This document shows positions 23,382 through 35,010 of a stretch of 64,000 bases of DNA, in pieces (position 1 is the stretch's first letter; every line of letters begins with the position of its first letter). Origin of the DNA: Verrucomicrobiia bacterium (GTDB lineage Bacteria > Verrucomicrobiota > Verrucomicrobiia > Opitutales > Opitutaceae). Location of the stretch: NCBI GenBank assembly GCA_011525695.1, contig WYBX01000137.1, positions 1 to 64,000 on the forward strand, written 5' to 3'. The notes beneath the pieces were generated by a model. The model was not told where the DNA came from, did no database searches, and worked only from the letters and a program-made list of their open reading frames with translations. Both the position numbers and the translations under genes were made by a program.

Positions 23382-24062
23382 ATGAGCACGACAACCTGGC
23401 TTCGGATTCCTGGCATGATGGTCGGACTGGCGCTTGCGGCGATTGTCAATGCCGCCGGGGAACCGGCAAAGGGCGTCGCACTGCTCAACGGGCAGAACCT
23501 CGATGGCTGGACGCACGTGCTGGCCGATCCCAGCGTGGCCCGCGAGGCGGTCTGGAGCGTGCGGGACGGCATGCTGGTGTGCACGGGCACGCCGATCGGT
23601 GTGCTGTACACGGAAAAGGACTACACGAACTTCAGCCTGGTGGTGGAGTATCGCTGGGCGCCCGGCACCAAGCCCGGCAACAGCGGGATCATGTCCCGGA
23701 TGATCCGCGGAACGGGGGCGCTGCCGCGTACGGTCGAGGTGCAACTGGGCCACGGCAACGCGGGCGATGTCATGGGCCTGCAGGGCTATCCGATCGCCAA
23801 TGGCGGCCAGCCGCGCTGGTTCGAGCGGGAGAGCAAGGTCGCCGGCCGGATCAATGGCGTGAAGAAGGCGCTGGATGCCGAGAAGCCGCCGGGCGAATGG
23901 AATCGCGTGGAAATCGACGTGCGGGACGGGAACTACACGGTGCGGGTCAATGGCCAGCTGGTGAACGAGGCCAGCGGCGTCGAGGTGAGGCCCGGCCCGA
24001 TCGGGCTGCAGTCCGAAGGCGGGGAGATTCATTTTCGAAATGTGATGCTGACGCCGCGGTGA
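23382..24062 (+). CDS. Secreted DUF1080 protein (3-keto-disaccharide hydrolase domain)
   Basis: A 226-residue protein with signal peptide (MMVGLALAAIVNAAG, about 11-25) and one concanavalin-like DUF1080 domain: LLNGQNLDGWTHV near 35, AVWSVRDGMLVCTG, YTNFSLVVEYRW, KPGNSGIMSRMI, TVEVQLGHGNAGD and a closing GPIGLQSEGGEIHFRNVML. The family was characterised as 3-keto-glycoside hydrolases that act with Gfo/Idh oxidoreductases. Two such oxidoreductases occur at the far right of this window, but not next to it. The gene stands alone between repeat clusters. Confidence 0.88.
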   Translation: MSTTTWLRIPGMMVGLALAAIVNAAGEPAKGVALLNGQNLDGWTHVLADPSVAREAVWSVRDGMLVCTGTPIGVLYTEKDYTNFSLVVEYRWAPGTKPGNSGIMSRMIRGTGALPRTVEVQLGHGNAGDVMGLQGYPIANGGQPRWFERESKVAGRINGVKKALDAEKPPGEWNRVEIDVRDGNYTVRVNGQLVNEASGVEVRPGPIGLQSEGGEIHFRNVMLTPR

Positions 24063-24220
24063 GGGGAACCGCGAAGGCCGCGAAGGAACGCGAAGGGTCG
24101 AACCAGCAGGGGCAGAGTGCCGAGCACGCTGATGCAGCCCGGCATCTGGCGAGTCGGGTGGTTATTTGGATCTCCGGTGCATCCTTCGCGAATCTTCGCG
24201 TTCTTAGCGGTTTGAACCCG
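24063..24220 (+). repeat. Palindromic GCGAAGG-type repeat
   Basis: Starts right after the DUF1080 stop with CCGCGAAGGCCGCGAAGG and AACGCGAAGGGTCG, and ends with CCTTCGCGAATCTTCGCGTTC and TTAGCGGTTTGAAC, roughly the inverse complement. It can therefore fold into a long imperfect hairpin and may serve as a transcription end. A related arrangement is at 58795-58863. Confidence 0.7.
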
Positions 24221-24222
24221 GG

Positions 24223-24481
24223 TGGAGGGCCGTGCTCCGTCACGGCCGCAGAGATCGATCCGCTGCGCAGAATGGGTTTCCCATCGGGATTGTGGACGCC
24301 ACGGAGGGCGTCCCTCCATGTACGAGCATCGGATTTGGAGGGCCGTGCTCCGTCACGGCCGCAATTGCCAAACGAAATCCATACTGCACTTGTGGACGAC
24401 ACGGAGGTCGTCCCTCCATCGCGGTCATTCCGAATGGGTCATTCCGACCGAAAGGCGGACGCCACGGAGGGCGTCCCTCCA
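24223..24481 (+). repeat. R1 repeat cluster with an alternative spacer
   Basis: A complete R1 unit lies at 24223-24318. A second unit at 24336-24418 keeps hairpin A but has a different spacer (starting GCAATTGCCAAACG), and its second hairpin has the stem GGACGAC/GTCGTCC instead of GGACGCC/GGCGTCC around the same loop ACGGAG. A solitary hairpin B occupies about 24453-24481. Confidence 0.85.
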
Positions 24482-24510
24482 GGAACGTAATTCGAACGGG
24501 AAGTGAGCAC

Positions 24511-24602
24511 TGCGGGCGCAGGCAAGGCTGCGCCCCTACGCTGCGTGGCTGAATGAGCATTCGAACCGTCCTGAGGGCGCAGACAAGGCTGCGCCCCTAC
24601 GG
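24511..24602. repeat. Two R4 hairpins
   Basis: GGGCGCAG-GCAAGG-CTGCGCCC (about 24514-24535) and GGGCGCAG-ACAAGG-CTGCGCCC (about 24575-24596), both followed by CCTACG. They lie about 40 bp beyond the stop codon of the phosphorylase gene and may act in its transcription end. Confidence 0.78.
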
Positions 24603-24641
24603 CTGCGAGGTTGAATGAGTGGTCGAACGTCTGCGGCGTGC

Positions 24642-27134
<2,493 letters not shown>

Positions 27135-27510
27135 GCGTGCTCCTTGGTTGAATGTGGCAGCGCCGCCCGGGCGGACCGGCGTCCACCAACAGAATGCCCA
27201 CCGGTTTAGCCGGCGGTGAAAATCTCCGCGAGTCAAAAGCGGGGGCCTGAGCATGCCTTTGACCGGCGCACGTCCGATGAATACGCACGCTCGGGGGTTC
27301 ATTGAACCATGCCGCAGGGGCGCAGTCTTGCTGCGCCCGCGCCTACCGGTAATTCACCTGTCCTGAGGGCGCAGACGAGGCTGCGCCCCTACGGCTGCGT
27401 GGCTCAATGAAGGAGCGGGGATGCATTCCGGAATGCCTTGAACGCGGCATGGGCGCCCGGATCCCCAAGAAGGAAAACTGCGCCCTCCAAACCCGATTCA
27501 GATTCCAGGC
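27135..27510. other. Intergenic region with two R4 hairpins
   Basis: R4 hairpins are at about 27315-27338 (GGGCGCAG-TCTTG-CTGCGCCC, one loop base fewer) and 27364-27391 (GGGCGCAG-ACGAGG-CTGCGCCC). A fragment resembling the start of R2 (TTGAACGCGGCATGGGCGCC, then GGATCCCC) lies at 27438-27466. No gene is supported in the remainder, and the glgP promoter must lie in 27140-27300. Confidence 0.65.
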
Positions 27511-28803
27511 TCAGAAACCAAGCGCGCGGGGCAGCGCCAGGCTGAGCGCCGGCCAGAACGTCACGAGCAGCAGCACGATCACCATCGCGGCAAAGAAGGG
27601 CAGGAGCGGCCGCCAGACCTTCGCGATCGTGGTGTGGCCGACACTGCAGCCCACGAACAGGCAATTGCCAACCGGGGGCGTGCACAGCCCGATGCAAAGA
27701 TTGAAGATCAGGACGAGCCCGAAATGGAGCGGACTCATGCCGAGGTTCGTCACCACCGGCAGCAGGATCGGCGTGAAGATCAGCACGGCGGGCGTCATGT
27801 CCATGAAGGTGCCCACGACAAGCAGCAGCACGTTGATGATGAGCAGCAGGAGGATCCGGTTCTCGGAAAGTGCGAGCAGCGCGGCGCTGATGGTTTGCGG
27901 AATGTTGGCGGACGACATCACCCAGGACATCCCCATCGAGGTGCCGACCAGCAGCAGCACGATCGCGGTGGTTGCCGCGGAATCCGTGAGCAGCCGCGGA
28001 AGTTCGTGCCACTTGATTTCGCGGTAGATCACGACCGAAAGGACAAAGGTGTAGGCAACGGCGATCGCGCTGGCCTCCGTCGGCGTGAACCAGCCCAGGA
28101 TGATTCCGCCCATCACGATGAAGACGAGCAGGAGGCTCGGCACGGCGCCGAAGAAGATGCCGATGGCATCGCTCAATCCGACTTTCTCGCCGACCGGGTA
28201 GCGGCGCGCCTTCGCGATCACGCCCGCCACCAGCATCAGGGCGAGCCCGAGCAGGATTCCCGGGACATAGCCGGCGATGAACAGGGCCGCAATCGAGACG
28301 CCGCCACTGGCGAGGGAATAGACAACCATGATGTTGCTGGGCGGAATCAGCAGCCCGACCGGGGCGGCCGCGATGTTCACCGCGGCGCTGAATTCCCGAT
28401 CGTAGCCCTCGCGCTTCATCAGCGGGCCCATGAACCCGCCGATCGCCGCCGCCGCTGCGACGGCCGATCCGGAAATGGAGCCGAAGAGCATGCTGCCAAG
28501 GACATTCACGTAGGCGAGCCCACCGGGCAGCCGGCCGACGACGACCTTGGCGAAGTCGATCAGCCGTCGCGCGATCCCGCCGCGATTCATCAGCTGTCCC
28601 GAGAGGATGAAGAAGGGAATCGCGAGCAGCGCGAAGCTGTCGAGCCCCGTGGCCATCCGCTGCGCGATGACGGTGCTGGCGGCCGCAGGATCGAGCGACA
28701 CGAGCAAGGCGGCGATCGCCGCCGTGCCGATGGCGAAGGCGATGGGCACGCCGGCGAAGAGCAGTACGGCGAAAACCAGGGCGAGGATGATGGCTTCGTT
28801 CAT
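27511..28803 (-). CDS. dctM: TRAP transporter large permease (DctM), operon 1
   Basis: A 430-residue inner-membrane protein with around 12 hydrophobic segments in the DctM arrangement. Signature stretches are GLDSFALLAIPFFILSGQLMNRGG (near 50-73), GSMLFGSISGSAVAAAAAIGG, APVGLLIPPSNIMVVYSLASGG, GWFTPTEASAIAVAY and FNLCIGLCTPPVGNCLFVG. It catalyses substrate transport driven by sodium or proton gradients, fed by the binding protein. Its ATG at 28803 overlaps the stop of dctQ by four bases (ATGA). An in-frame longer reading to 29271 shadows dctQ. Confidence 0.95.
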   Translation of the reverse strand: MNEAIILALVFAVLLFAGVPIAFAIGTAAIAALLVSLDPAAASTVIAQRMATGLDSFALLAIPFFILSGQLMNRGGIARRLIDFAKVVVGRLPGGLAYVNVLGSMLFGSISGSAVAAAAAIGGFMGPLMKREGYDREFSAAVNIAAAPVGLLIPPSNIMVVYSLASGGVSIAALFIAGYVPGILLGLALMLVAGVIAKARRYPVGEKVGLSDAIGIFFGAVPSLLLVFIVMGGIILGWFTPTEASAIAVAYTFVLSVVIYREIKWHELPRLLTDSAATTAIVLLLVGTSMGMSWVMSSANIPQTISAALLALSENRILLLLIINVLLLVVGTFMDMTPAVLIFTPILLPVVTNLGMSPLHFGLVLIFNLCIGLCTPPVGNCLFVGCSVGHTTIAKVWRPLLPFFAAMVIVLLLVTFWPALSLALPRALGF

Positions 28804-29309
28804 GCGCGGCCCCTCCCCGTGGCTTCGGCGGGCAACGCCGGCCGGCGGATCACCTCGATCAAGGCCAGGGTGCTGTAGAAGGCGATGAAGGCGCCGGCGA
28901 GCGGCACGGCGAGGTAGACGTAACCGAGTTTGATCTGCAGGGCGGCCGATTGCTGGCCGAGCGACAGCTGAATCCACACCAGCCGGCCGCCGCCGCCGAC
29001 CATCGCACCGAGTGCGAAAAGCAGCACCACGGCATGGATGATGCCATCGGAGATGCGTTTCCGGGCGCCATGCAGCCGCGCCGTGATCAAATCGAGCGCC
29101 AAGTGGGCTCTCTGACCGGAGGCATAGGCCGCGCCCAGCAACCCAACCCAGATCATCATGAACCGCGCCCCCTCCTCCGTGAAGCTGGACGGGTTCCGGA
29201 GCACGAACCGCGTGAAAACCTGCCAGAGGACGTTCAGGACCATCCCGGCCGTCAGCAGGCAGATCGCCCAACCCAGGATGGCATCAACCGTGCCGCGCAA
29301 CGCCTTCAT
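28800..29309 (-). CDS. dctQ: TRAP transporter small permease (DctQ), operon 1
   Basis: A 169-residue, four-helix inner-membrane protein: GWAICLLTAGMVLNVLWQVFTRFVL near 13-37, then the motif SFTEEGARFMMIWVGLLGAAYASGQRAHLALDL (the DctQ E-E-x-x-R-F-x-x-x-W pattern), then two further hydrophobic helices. DctQ pairs with DctM to form the membrane unit. Four-base ATGA overlaps join it to dctP (29306) and dctM (28803), so the three genes form one transcript from about 30349. Confidence 0.92.
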   Translation of the reverse strand: MKALRGTVDAILGWAICLLTAGMVLNVLWQVFTRFVLRNPSSFTEEGARFMMIWVGLLGAAYASGQRAHLALDLITARLHGARKRISDGIIHAVVLLFALGAMVGGGGRLVWIQLSLGQQSAALQIKLGYVYLAVPLAGAFIAFYSTLALIEVIRRPALPAEATGRGRA

Positions 29310-30349
29310 GGACGCACCTCCGCAATCCGCCGGTCGAGCGGACCAACAATTGGATCCTGCCGGGCAGCCTCGTGCAGTGCCGCCACCTGCGCGGCAAACG
29401 CGGCCTTGTCCGGCCGGATGATTTCGACGCCCGCCTGCTCAACGGCCGCGAGCGACTCCACGGTCGACTCCGCCCAGAGCTTCCGTTGGTACGCCGCCGA
29501 TTCGGCTGCGGCCTCCTTCACCCACTGCTGCTCCTGCGCGGTGAGACTTTCCCAGAAATGAGTGCTGATCAGGACGACATCCGGAATGCTCGTGTGCTCG
29601 TCCAGCGTGTAATAGCTGCAAACCTCGTAATGCCGGGCCAGGTGGAAGCTGGGCGGGTTGTTTTCCGCGCCATCCACGACGCCCTGCTGGAGAGCCGTGT
29701 AGAGTTCACCCCAGGAAATCGGCGTGGCCGAGGCGCCGAACGCCCGGATCAGGGCGAAGGCCATCGGGCTTTCCTGCACGCGGATCTTCAAGCCCTTCAG
29801 GTCCTCGGGCGTCCGGATTGGCCGGCTCGCGTAGAAACTCCGGCTGCCGGAGTCGTAGTAGCACAACCCCAGCAGGAACTTCGATCGCGGTGCCTCCAGG
29901 ATTTCCCGGCCGATCGGGCCGTCGAGCACCGCGTACATGTGCGCGTCGTCGCGAAACAGATACGGCAGTCCGAAGACCTTGAATTCCGGAGCGAAGCTCT
30001 CGAGCACGCTGGCCGAGACCTTGGTCATCGCCAGTCCGCCGATTTGCACCAGTTCGAGGCATTCGCGTTCGCTGCCGAGCTGACCGCTGGAATAGACATC
30101 CACGCGCATCGTTCCGCCGGATTTCTCGGCCAGCCTCTCGCCCATGAAGAGCATGCCCTTGTGGACGCTGTGCTGCTGATCCAGCCCATGGGCGAGCTTG
30201 ATGACCTTGACCTCGCGTGGCCCGCCGCAGCCTGCGGCAGCAATAAGGGTCAAGAGGAGCACCAGGATGGCCGCCGCCTGCCGGCACGATCTCGCGCATT
30301 GGCAAACGGAGACCTGCCCGGCCCGACAGGGCAGAGGAGAATGATTCAT
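29306..30349 (-). CDS. dctP: TRAP transporter substrate-binding lipoprotein (DctP), operon 1
   Basis: A 347-residue protein with a lipoprotein signal: hydrophobic AAAILVLLLTLIAAAGC with Cys41 as the probable lipidation site. The binding-protein fold shows the DctP hallmarks GLPYLFRDDAHMYAVLDGPIGREIL, LKGLKIRVQESPMAFALIRAFGA with the conserved Arg that holds a carboxylate, and TALQQGVVDGAENNPPSF. The ligand is therefore an organic acid, and with a hexuronate-type MFS gene divergent at 30522 a uronate is a reasonable guess. The ATG 30349 lies 172 bp from that divergent start. Confidence 0.93.
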   Translation of the reverse strand: MNHSPLPCRAGQVSVCQCARSCRQAAAILVLLLTLIAAAGCGGPREVKVIKLAHGLDQQHSVHKGMLFMGERLAEKSGGTMRVDVYSSGQLGSERECLELVQIGGLAMTKVSASVLESFAPEFKVFGLPYLFRDDAHMYAVLDGPIGREILEAPRSKFLLGLCYYDSGSRSFYASRPIRTPEDLKGLKIRVQESPMAFALIRAFGASATPISWGELYTALQQGVVDGAENNPPSFHLARHYEVCSYYTLDEHTSIPDVVLISTHFWESLTAQEQQWVKEAAAESAAYQRKLWAESTVESLAAVEQAGVEIIRPDKAAFAAQVAALHEAARQDPIVGPLDRRIAEVRP

Positions 30350-30521
30350 GCGGTGGGTGTGGGGCCTCTGCCGTGGCGGCCGGAGGCATCGTCACCACCA
30401 TGCGACGTTCCAGCGACCGCTGTCCAGCGTAAGCCGGGTTATTACACACACTCCCCAAAGCTTATTACCCATCGCATCGGGAGAGTTCCCCGGGTGGAGG
30501 CTAGACTTGGACGGGGTGGCA

Positions 30522-31949
30522 ATGCAGAAAAAGGCCCCGTTCTCCCCGAAAATGTCCAACTCGTCGCCCTCCGCCTCCCCGAGTGCCGGCCCGTCCGGCA
30601 GGTCCGGTTATTATCGTTGGATGATGTGCGCGCTGCTCCTCTTCGCCGCGATCATCAATTACATCGATCGGCAGGTGATCGGCATCCTGAAGCCGACCCT
30701 GATGGAGACCTTCCATTGGAGCGACGAGCGGATCTACTCCTCGATCGTCTTCAGCTTCCAGCTGGCGTATGCGCTGGGATTCATCTTTGCCGGCCGGTTC
30801 ATGGACCGGGTGGGTGTCCGCCGCGGGTTCGCCATTTCGGTCACGTTGTGGAGCATTGCCGCGGCGGCGCACGGGCTCGCCGGACTCGCGGTCGGTTGGA
30901 AATTGCCGATGCTGAATCTCGACGCGTCGACCGGGTTCACGCTCGTGACGCTCAGCGGCGCGGCTGTCGGGCTCGCGGTGGCGCGGTTTGCGCTCGGCTT
31001 GGGCGAATCCGGGGCGTTTCCGGCCTCGATCAAGACGGTGGCGGAGTGGTTCCCGAAGAAGGAACGCGCGATGGCGACAGGCATCTTCAATTCCGGCACC
31101 AACGTCGGCGCACTCGCGTCTCCGCTGCTCGTGCCGTGGATCGCCTCGCATTGGGGTTGGGAGTGGGCATTCGTGATCACAGGCGCACTCGGGCTGCTCT
31201 GGGTTGCCTGGTGGATCACCGTTTACCGTCAGCCGGAGGATCACCCGAAGCTGAAGCCGGCGGAACTGGCGTACATTCGCAGCGATCCCGCGGATCCCGT
31301 GACGCGGATTCCGTGGCGCAATCTGCTGCCGCTGCGCCAGACCTGGGCGTTCGCCATCGGCAAGTTCATGACCGACCCGATCTGGTGGCTCTACCTCTTC
31401 TGGGTGCCTGATTTTCTCAACAAGAACTACGATGTCGGCATCACCGTTTCCCAACTCGGGCCGCCTTTGATCACGATCTACCTGATCGCTGACATCGGCA
31501 GCATCGGCGGCGGCTGGCTGTCGTCGCATTTCATCAAGATCGGCTGGAGCACCAACCGCGCCCGGAAAACCGCCATGCTGGTCTGCGCACTCTGCGTGGT
31601 CCCCATCATGTTTGCCGCCACCGGCGTCAGCAAGTGGACGGCCGTGCTCCTCATCAGCCTCGCGGCGGCTGCGCACCAGGGCTGGTCGGCCAACATCTTC
31701 ACGCTCTCTTCGGACATGTTTCCGCGGAAGGCGATCGGATCGGTCGTGGGAATCGGTGGCATGGCCGGTGCAGTGGGCGGAATGTTCATCGCGCTGCTGG
31801 TCGGCGCGGTGCTGCAGGCGACGGGCAGCTACCTGATCGTCTTCATCATGGCCGGGTTCACCTATCTCGTCGCCCTGGTGATCATTCACGCCCTTTGTCC
31901 GCGGTTGGAACCCGCCAAGCTGAACCTCGACGAACCGGCCAGGGCCTGA
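30522..31949 (+). CDS. MFS transporter, hexuronate/sugar-acid type (ExuT-like)
   Basis: A 475-residue inner-membrane protein with about 12 hydrophobic segments. Helix 1 is followed by the ExuT-like stretch INYIDRQVIGILKPTLMETFHWS (about 44-66) and FAGRFMDRVGVRRGFAISVTLWS. A further family mark is RFALGLGESGAFPASIKTVAEWFPKKERAMATGIFNSGTN. Such carriers of the ACS family take up glucuronate, galacturonate or related acids with protons. ATG 30522 (alternative 30552) is chosen from the short hydrophilic N-terminus. It is divergent from TRAP operon 1 over 172 bp, and the pair may share control, though I see no operator there. Confidence 0.85.
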   Translation: MQKKAPFSPKMSNSSPSASPSAGPSGRSGYYRWMMCALLLFAAIINYIDRQVIGILKPTLMETFHWSDERIYSSIVFSFQLAYALGFIFAGRFMDRVGVRRGFAISVTLWSIAAAAHGLAGLAVGWKLPMLNLDASTGFTLVTLSGAAVGLAVARFALGLGESGAFPASIKTVAEWFPKKERAMATGIFNSGTNVGALASPLLVPWIASHWGWEWAFVITGALGLLWVAWWITVYRQPEDHPKLKPAELAYIRSDPADPVTRIPWRNLLPLRQTWAFAIGKFMTDPIWWLYLFWVPDFLNKNYDVGITVSQLGPPLITIYLIADIGSIGGGWLSSHFIKIGWSTNRARKTAMLVCALCVVPIMFAATGVSKWTAVLLISLAAAAHQGWSANIFTLSSDMFPRKAIGSVVGIGGMAGAVGGMFIALLVGAVLQATGSYLIVFIMAGFTYLVALVIIHALCPRLEPAKLNLDEPARA

Positions 31950-32247
31950 GCGGGATAATCGCCGGCGGCAGGGGTTTCACATTCTGCTTCGTCCAAGGTG
32001 TGGGTGGCCGTCATTCAGAATGACATTCATGGAGGGACGACCTCCGTGTCGTCCACAAACCGCATCCGAATCTCGTTCTGCGCAGCGGACCGGTCTTGAT
32101 GGCCGTGACGGAGCACGGCCCTCCATGTACGAAATTCGGAACGTAGCGGCCGTGACGGAGCACGGGCCCTCCACGAATCCAGGTCCGAAATTTCTCGTCT
32201 GATCTCCTCCGTTCAGGAAATTTCCAGGCTGGCATGACGCCGGCTTG
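31950..32247. other. Intergenic region with an R1 unit
   Basis: A complete R1 unit in minus orientation at 32030-32125 has one hairpin stem GGACGAC/GTCGTCC and the other GGCCGTG/CACGGCC, plus a lone hairpin A at about 32148-32173. Otherwise this is only a leader for the GntP gene. Confidence 0.75.
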
Positions 32248-33630
32248 ATGAACCCCGATCCATTCCAGGCGCTGTCCGGTCTGCTCGTTGCCATCCTGCT
32301 GCTGGCATGGCTCGTCACGCGCACTCGGGTCCATGTGATCATCGCCTTGCTGATCGCAGCGACGGTGGCCGGGCTGGCCGCGGCGATGACCCCGGATGCG
32401 ATCACCGGCTCGATCAGCCGCGGGTTTGGCCAGACGATGGCAGGGATCGGTCTCGTGATCGGGCTGGGCGTGATGCTCGGCCGAATCATGGAGGTGTCCG
32501 GGGCCGCGGAGCGGATCGCGTCCAGCCTGGTGAAATGGCTCGGTGAAAAGCGGGAGGACTGGGCGCTGGCGGTCACCGGCTATATTGTCTCGATCCCGGT
32601 ATTCGTTGATTCCGCCTTCATCATGCTGCATCCGCTGGCCCGGGCGCTGGCGGCACGTGGGGGCCGATCCGCCATCACGCTCGGGGTGACCCTCGCCATT
32701 GGCGCTGTCGTCAGCCATCACCTGGTGCCGCCCACGCCAGGGCCACTCGCCGCCGCGGGATTTTTCGGCGTCGACATCGGCCGGATGCTCCTGCTCGGGC
32801 TCGTGCTCGCCGTGCCGTGTTTCATTCCCGTGATTTTTTATGCCCGCTGGCTGGGGCGGAGGCTCACGCTGGACGAAGCGCCGGCGCTGGCGGTCGATCT
32901 GAAGGCGGCGGGTGAATCCTTCCTGCGTGACGCCGCGCGCAAGCCGCTGCCCGGGCTGGCCCGGTCGCTCGCTCCCATCGCCGTGCCGATCGTCCTCATC
33001 ATGCTGAAGACGTCGACGGATGTCCTGGTGCAGCGGCCGGATTCCGCGCTCGCCGGCCAGCCGGTTGTCCAGGTGATCGGTTACCTTGGCACGCCGATGG
33101 TGGCGCTGGCGATCGCGGTGCTCCTGGCAGTCTATCTGCTGGTGCCGGCCCTGCCGCGGGCGGAAGTGCTGGAGCGGATGGAGGAGGGTTTGAGCACTGC
33201 GGGCATCATCCTGCTCGTCACCGGTGCGGGTGGGGCGCTCGGTGCCGTCCTGCGCGACTCAGGGACGGCCAACCTTGTGGCGGAGCACATTGCGCGGCTG
33301 CCGATGCCGCCGGTCCTGCTCCCGTTCTTCGTGGCAACCTTTGTCCGGCTGGTCCAGGGAAGCGGGACCGTCGCGATGATCACGGCGGCCTCGATCACCG
33401 CGCCGATCCTGGCTTCCGTACCGGGCGTCAGCATGTTGCTTGCGGCGCAGGCCGCGGCCATGGGTGCGATGTTCTTCAGCTATTTCAATGACAGCCTCTT
33501 CTGGGTGGTCTGCCGGATGATCGGCGTCCGTGATGCGAGGCGTCAGATTCTCGTCTGGTCCGTTCCCACCACGATTGCCTGGGCGGTGGGATTGCTGGAA
33601 CTCAGCCTGCTCGAGATTTTCCTGTCATAG
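32248..33630 (+). CDS. GntP-family gluconate (aldonate) permease
   Basis: A 460-residue inner-membrane protein with about 12 hydrophobic segments. Family features are an N-terminal helix DPFQALSGLLVAILLLAWLVTRTRVHVIIALLIA, GFGQTMAGIGLVIGLGVMLGRIMEVSGAAERIA (about 60-93), SIPVFVDSAFIMLHPLARALA, and GSGTVAMITAASITAPIL near the end. GntP proteins import gluconate and similar sugar acids with protons. The ATG at 32248 directly follows a TTG. Together with the uronate-type carriers to its left and a lactonase at 35994, it suggests sugar-acid catabolism. No kinase or dehydratase gene is nearby. Confidence 0.88.
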   Translation: MNPDPFQALSGLLVAILLLAWLVTRTRVHVIIALLIAATVAGLAAAMTPDAITGSISRGFGQTMAGIGLVIGLGVMLGRIMEVSGAAERIASSLVKWLGEKREDWALAVTGYIVSIPVFVDSAFIMLHPLARALAARGGRSAITLGVTLAIGAVVSHHLVPPTPGPLAAAGFFGVDIGRMLLLGLVLAVPCFIPVIFYARWLGRRLTLDEAPALAVDLKAAGESFLRDAARKPLPGLARSLAPIAVPIVLIMLKTSTDVLVQRPDSALAGQPVVQVIGYLGTPMVALAIAVLLAVYLLVPALPRAEVLERMEEGLSTAGIILLVTGAGGALGAVLRDSGTANLVAEHIARLPMPPVLLPFFVATFVRLVQGSGTVAMITAASITAPILASVPGVSMLLAAQAAAMGAMFFSYFNDSLFWVVCRMIGVRDARRQILVWSVPTTIAWAVGLLELSLLEIFLS

Positions 33631-33694
33631 CATCCCTTCGGGGCTGCAAATGCCGGCTTGCGGCAGACGGTGCGGACAGTCTCTTGAGCAACCA

Positions 33695-34936
33695 ATGAAT
33701 TCCCCACATGCCAGCCGCGCCGCTCGCGGTCCGTGTACGGTGTTGCAGTCTCCACATGCCGGGCAGTTTCGGGCCAAATGGCATCATCTTCGGCGGGCCG
33801 CAATCCTCATGGCGCTTCCCTGCGCCACCGGGTTTGCGGCATGGGCCGAAGCCCGCGCTCCGTATCCGCCCAGCGCGATCATCGCCGGCGTTGAGTTCGA
33901 CTTCAGCACGCACCGGCGGCTTGCGCCGGGCAGTGACAACTGGCCGCTCACGTGGGCCGACGACGGGCACCTCTATACGGCCTGGGGTGACGGCGGCGGC
34001 TTTGGCGGCACGAATCGCGAAGGCCGTGTTTATCTTGGCGTCGCGCGGGTCGAAGGCGATCCCGCGAGCTATTCCGGCAGCAACGTGTGGGGCGGGGTTT
34101 CGCCGGGCCGCCCGGCACAGTTCGGCGGCAAGAGCTATGGCATTCTCAGCGTTGGCGGAGTGCTCTACCTGTGGGTCTCGCCCCAGCCGAATCCTCATCT
34201 GGAGTACTGCCAGATGGCAGTATCGCGGGATCACGGAGCCTCATGGCGGCTGACTGATCTGAAGTTTCACTTCGCCGACGGGCTGACCCTGCCGACCTTT
34301 CTGAATTTCGGCCGCGACTATTCGGGGGCACGGGACGGGTACGTCTATAGTTACTTTGTGCAACCCGCGTGGGGCCCCGGGAAAGCCCCGCGGGGAGGGG
34401 ATACCGATTTCGATGTGCACATTCCCGGGCGGATCGCCCTTTCCCGGGTGCCAAGGGCCCAACTGCTCGATCTCGGGAGCTACGAATTCTTTGCCGGCCG
34501 TGATGCCGCCGGTCGCCCGCTGTGGTCGCACGACGTGCGGCAAAAGCGGCCGGTATTCACCGATGAAGCCAATGGAGTCGGCTGGAATCTGAGCGTGAGC
34601 TTTCACCCCGGCCTGCAGCGTTACCTCCTTTGCACGCAGCACACGGAGAATCGGGCAGGCAACATTGGAATCTACGATGCGCCCGAGCCATGGGGGCCAT
34701 GGACGACAGTCTTGTTCGATCGAAAGTGGGGTGTGCCGCACATCGAGGCCTCCACCTGGTTGTGGCATTTCCCGACGAAGTGGTTCGGCGCGGACGGCTC
34801 CAGCTTCACGATGGTGTTCACCGGGAAGAATTCAAACGACTCGTGGAACACCGTCGCTGGCCGATTCATCCTCTCGGGCAGCGAACGCGCGCCGGCGCCG
34901 GACTCGGAAACCGGGAGTTCTGATCGCCGGCGCTGA
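33695..34936 (+). CDS. Secreted DUF4185-like protein
   Basis: A 413-residue protein with an N-terminal hydrophobic signal (RRAAILMALPCATGFAAWAEA, about 34-54; an internal ATG at 33809 would also serve). The mature part has repeated Trp/Gly-rich blades: DNWPLTWADDGHLYTAWGDGGGFGG near 90-115, YGILSVGGVLYLWVSPQPN, MAVSRDHGASWRLTDLKFH, and VGWNLSVSFHPGLQRYLLCTQH, typical of five-bladed propeller DUF4185 proteins predicted to bind or cut sugars. Catalytic residues cannot be assigned. It starts about 65 bp after the permease stop, so the two are likely co-transcribed. Confidence 0.65.
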   Translation: MNSPHASRAARGPCTVLQSPHAGQFRAKWHHLRRAAILMALPCATGFAAWAEARAPYPPSAIIAGVEFDFSTHRRLAPGSDNWPLTWADDGHLYTAWGDGGGFGGTNREGRVYLGVARVEGDPASYSGSNVWGGVSPGRPAQFGGKSYGILSVGGVLYLWVSPQPNPHLEYCQMAVSRDHGASWRLTDLKFHFADGLTLPTFLNFGRDYSGARDGYVYSYFVQPAWGPGKAPRGGDTDFDVHIPGRIALSRVPRAQLLDLGSYEFFAGRDAAGRPLWSHDVRQKRPVFTDEANGVGWNLSVSFHPGLQRYLLCTQHTENRAGNIGIYDAPEPWGPWTTVLFDRKWGVPHIEASTWLWHFPTKWFGADGSSFTMVFTGKNSNDSWNTVAGRFILSGSERAPAPDSETGSSDRRR

Positions 34937-35010
34937 TGGCGGGGTGGCCATCCTGTATTCCGCGCTTGGAACACCCGGCCGTGATGGGACAATCTCATTA
35001 TCATTCGTCC

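Noticed and set aside
30350..30521. Shared operator between TRAP operon 1 and the MFS gene
   Set aside because: No palindrome resembling the TTGAATCGTTCAA boxes is present in this 172-bp region.
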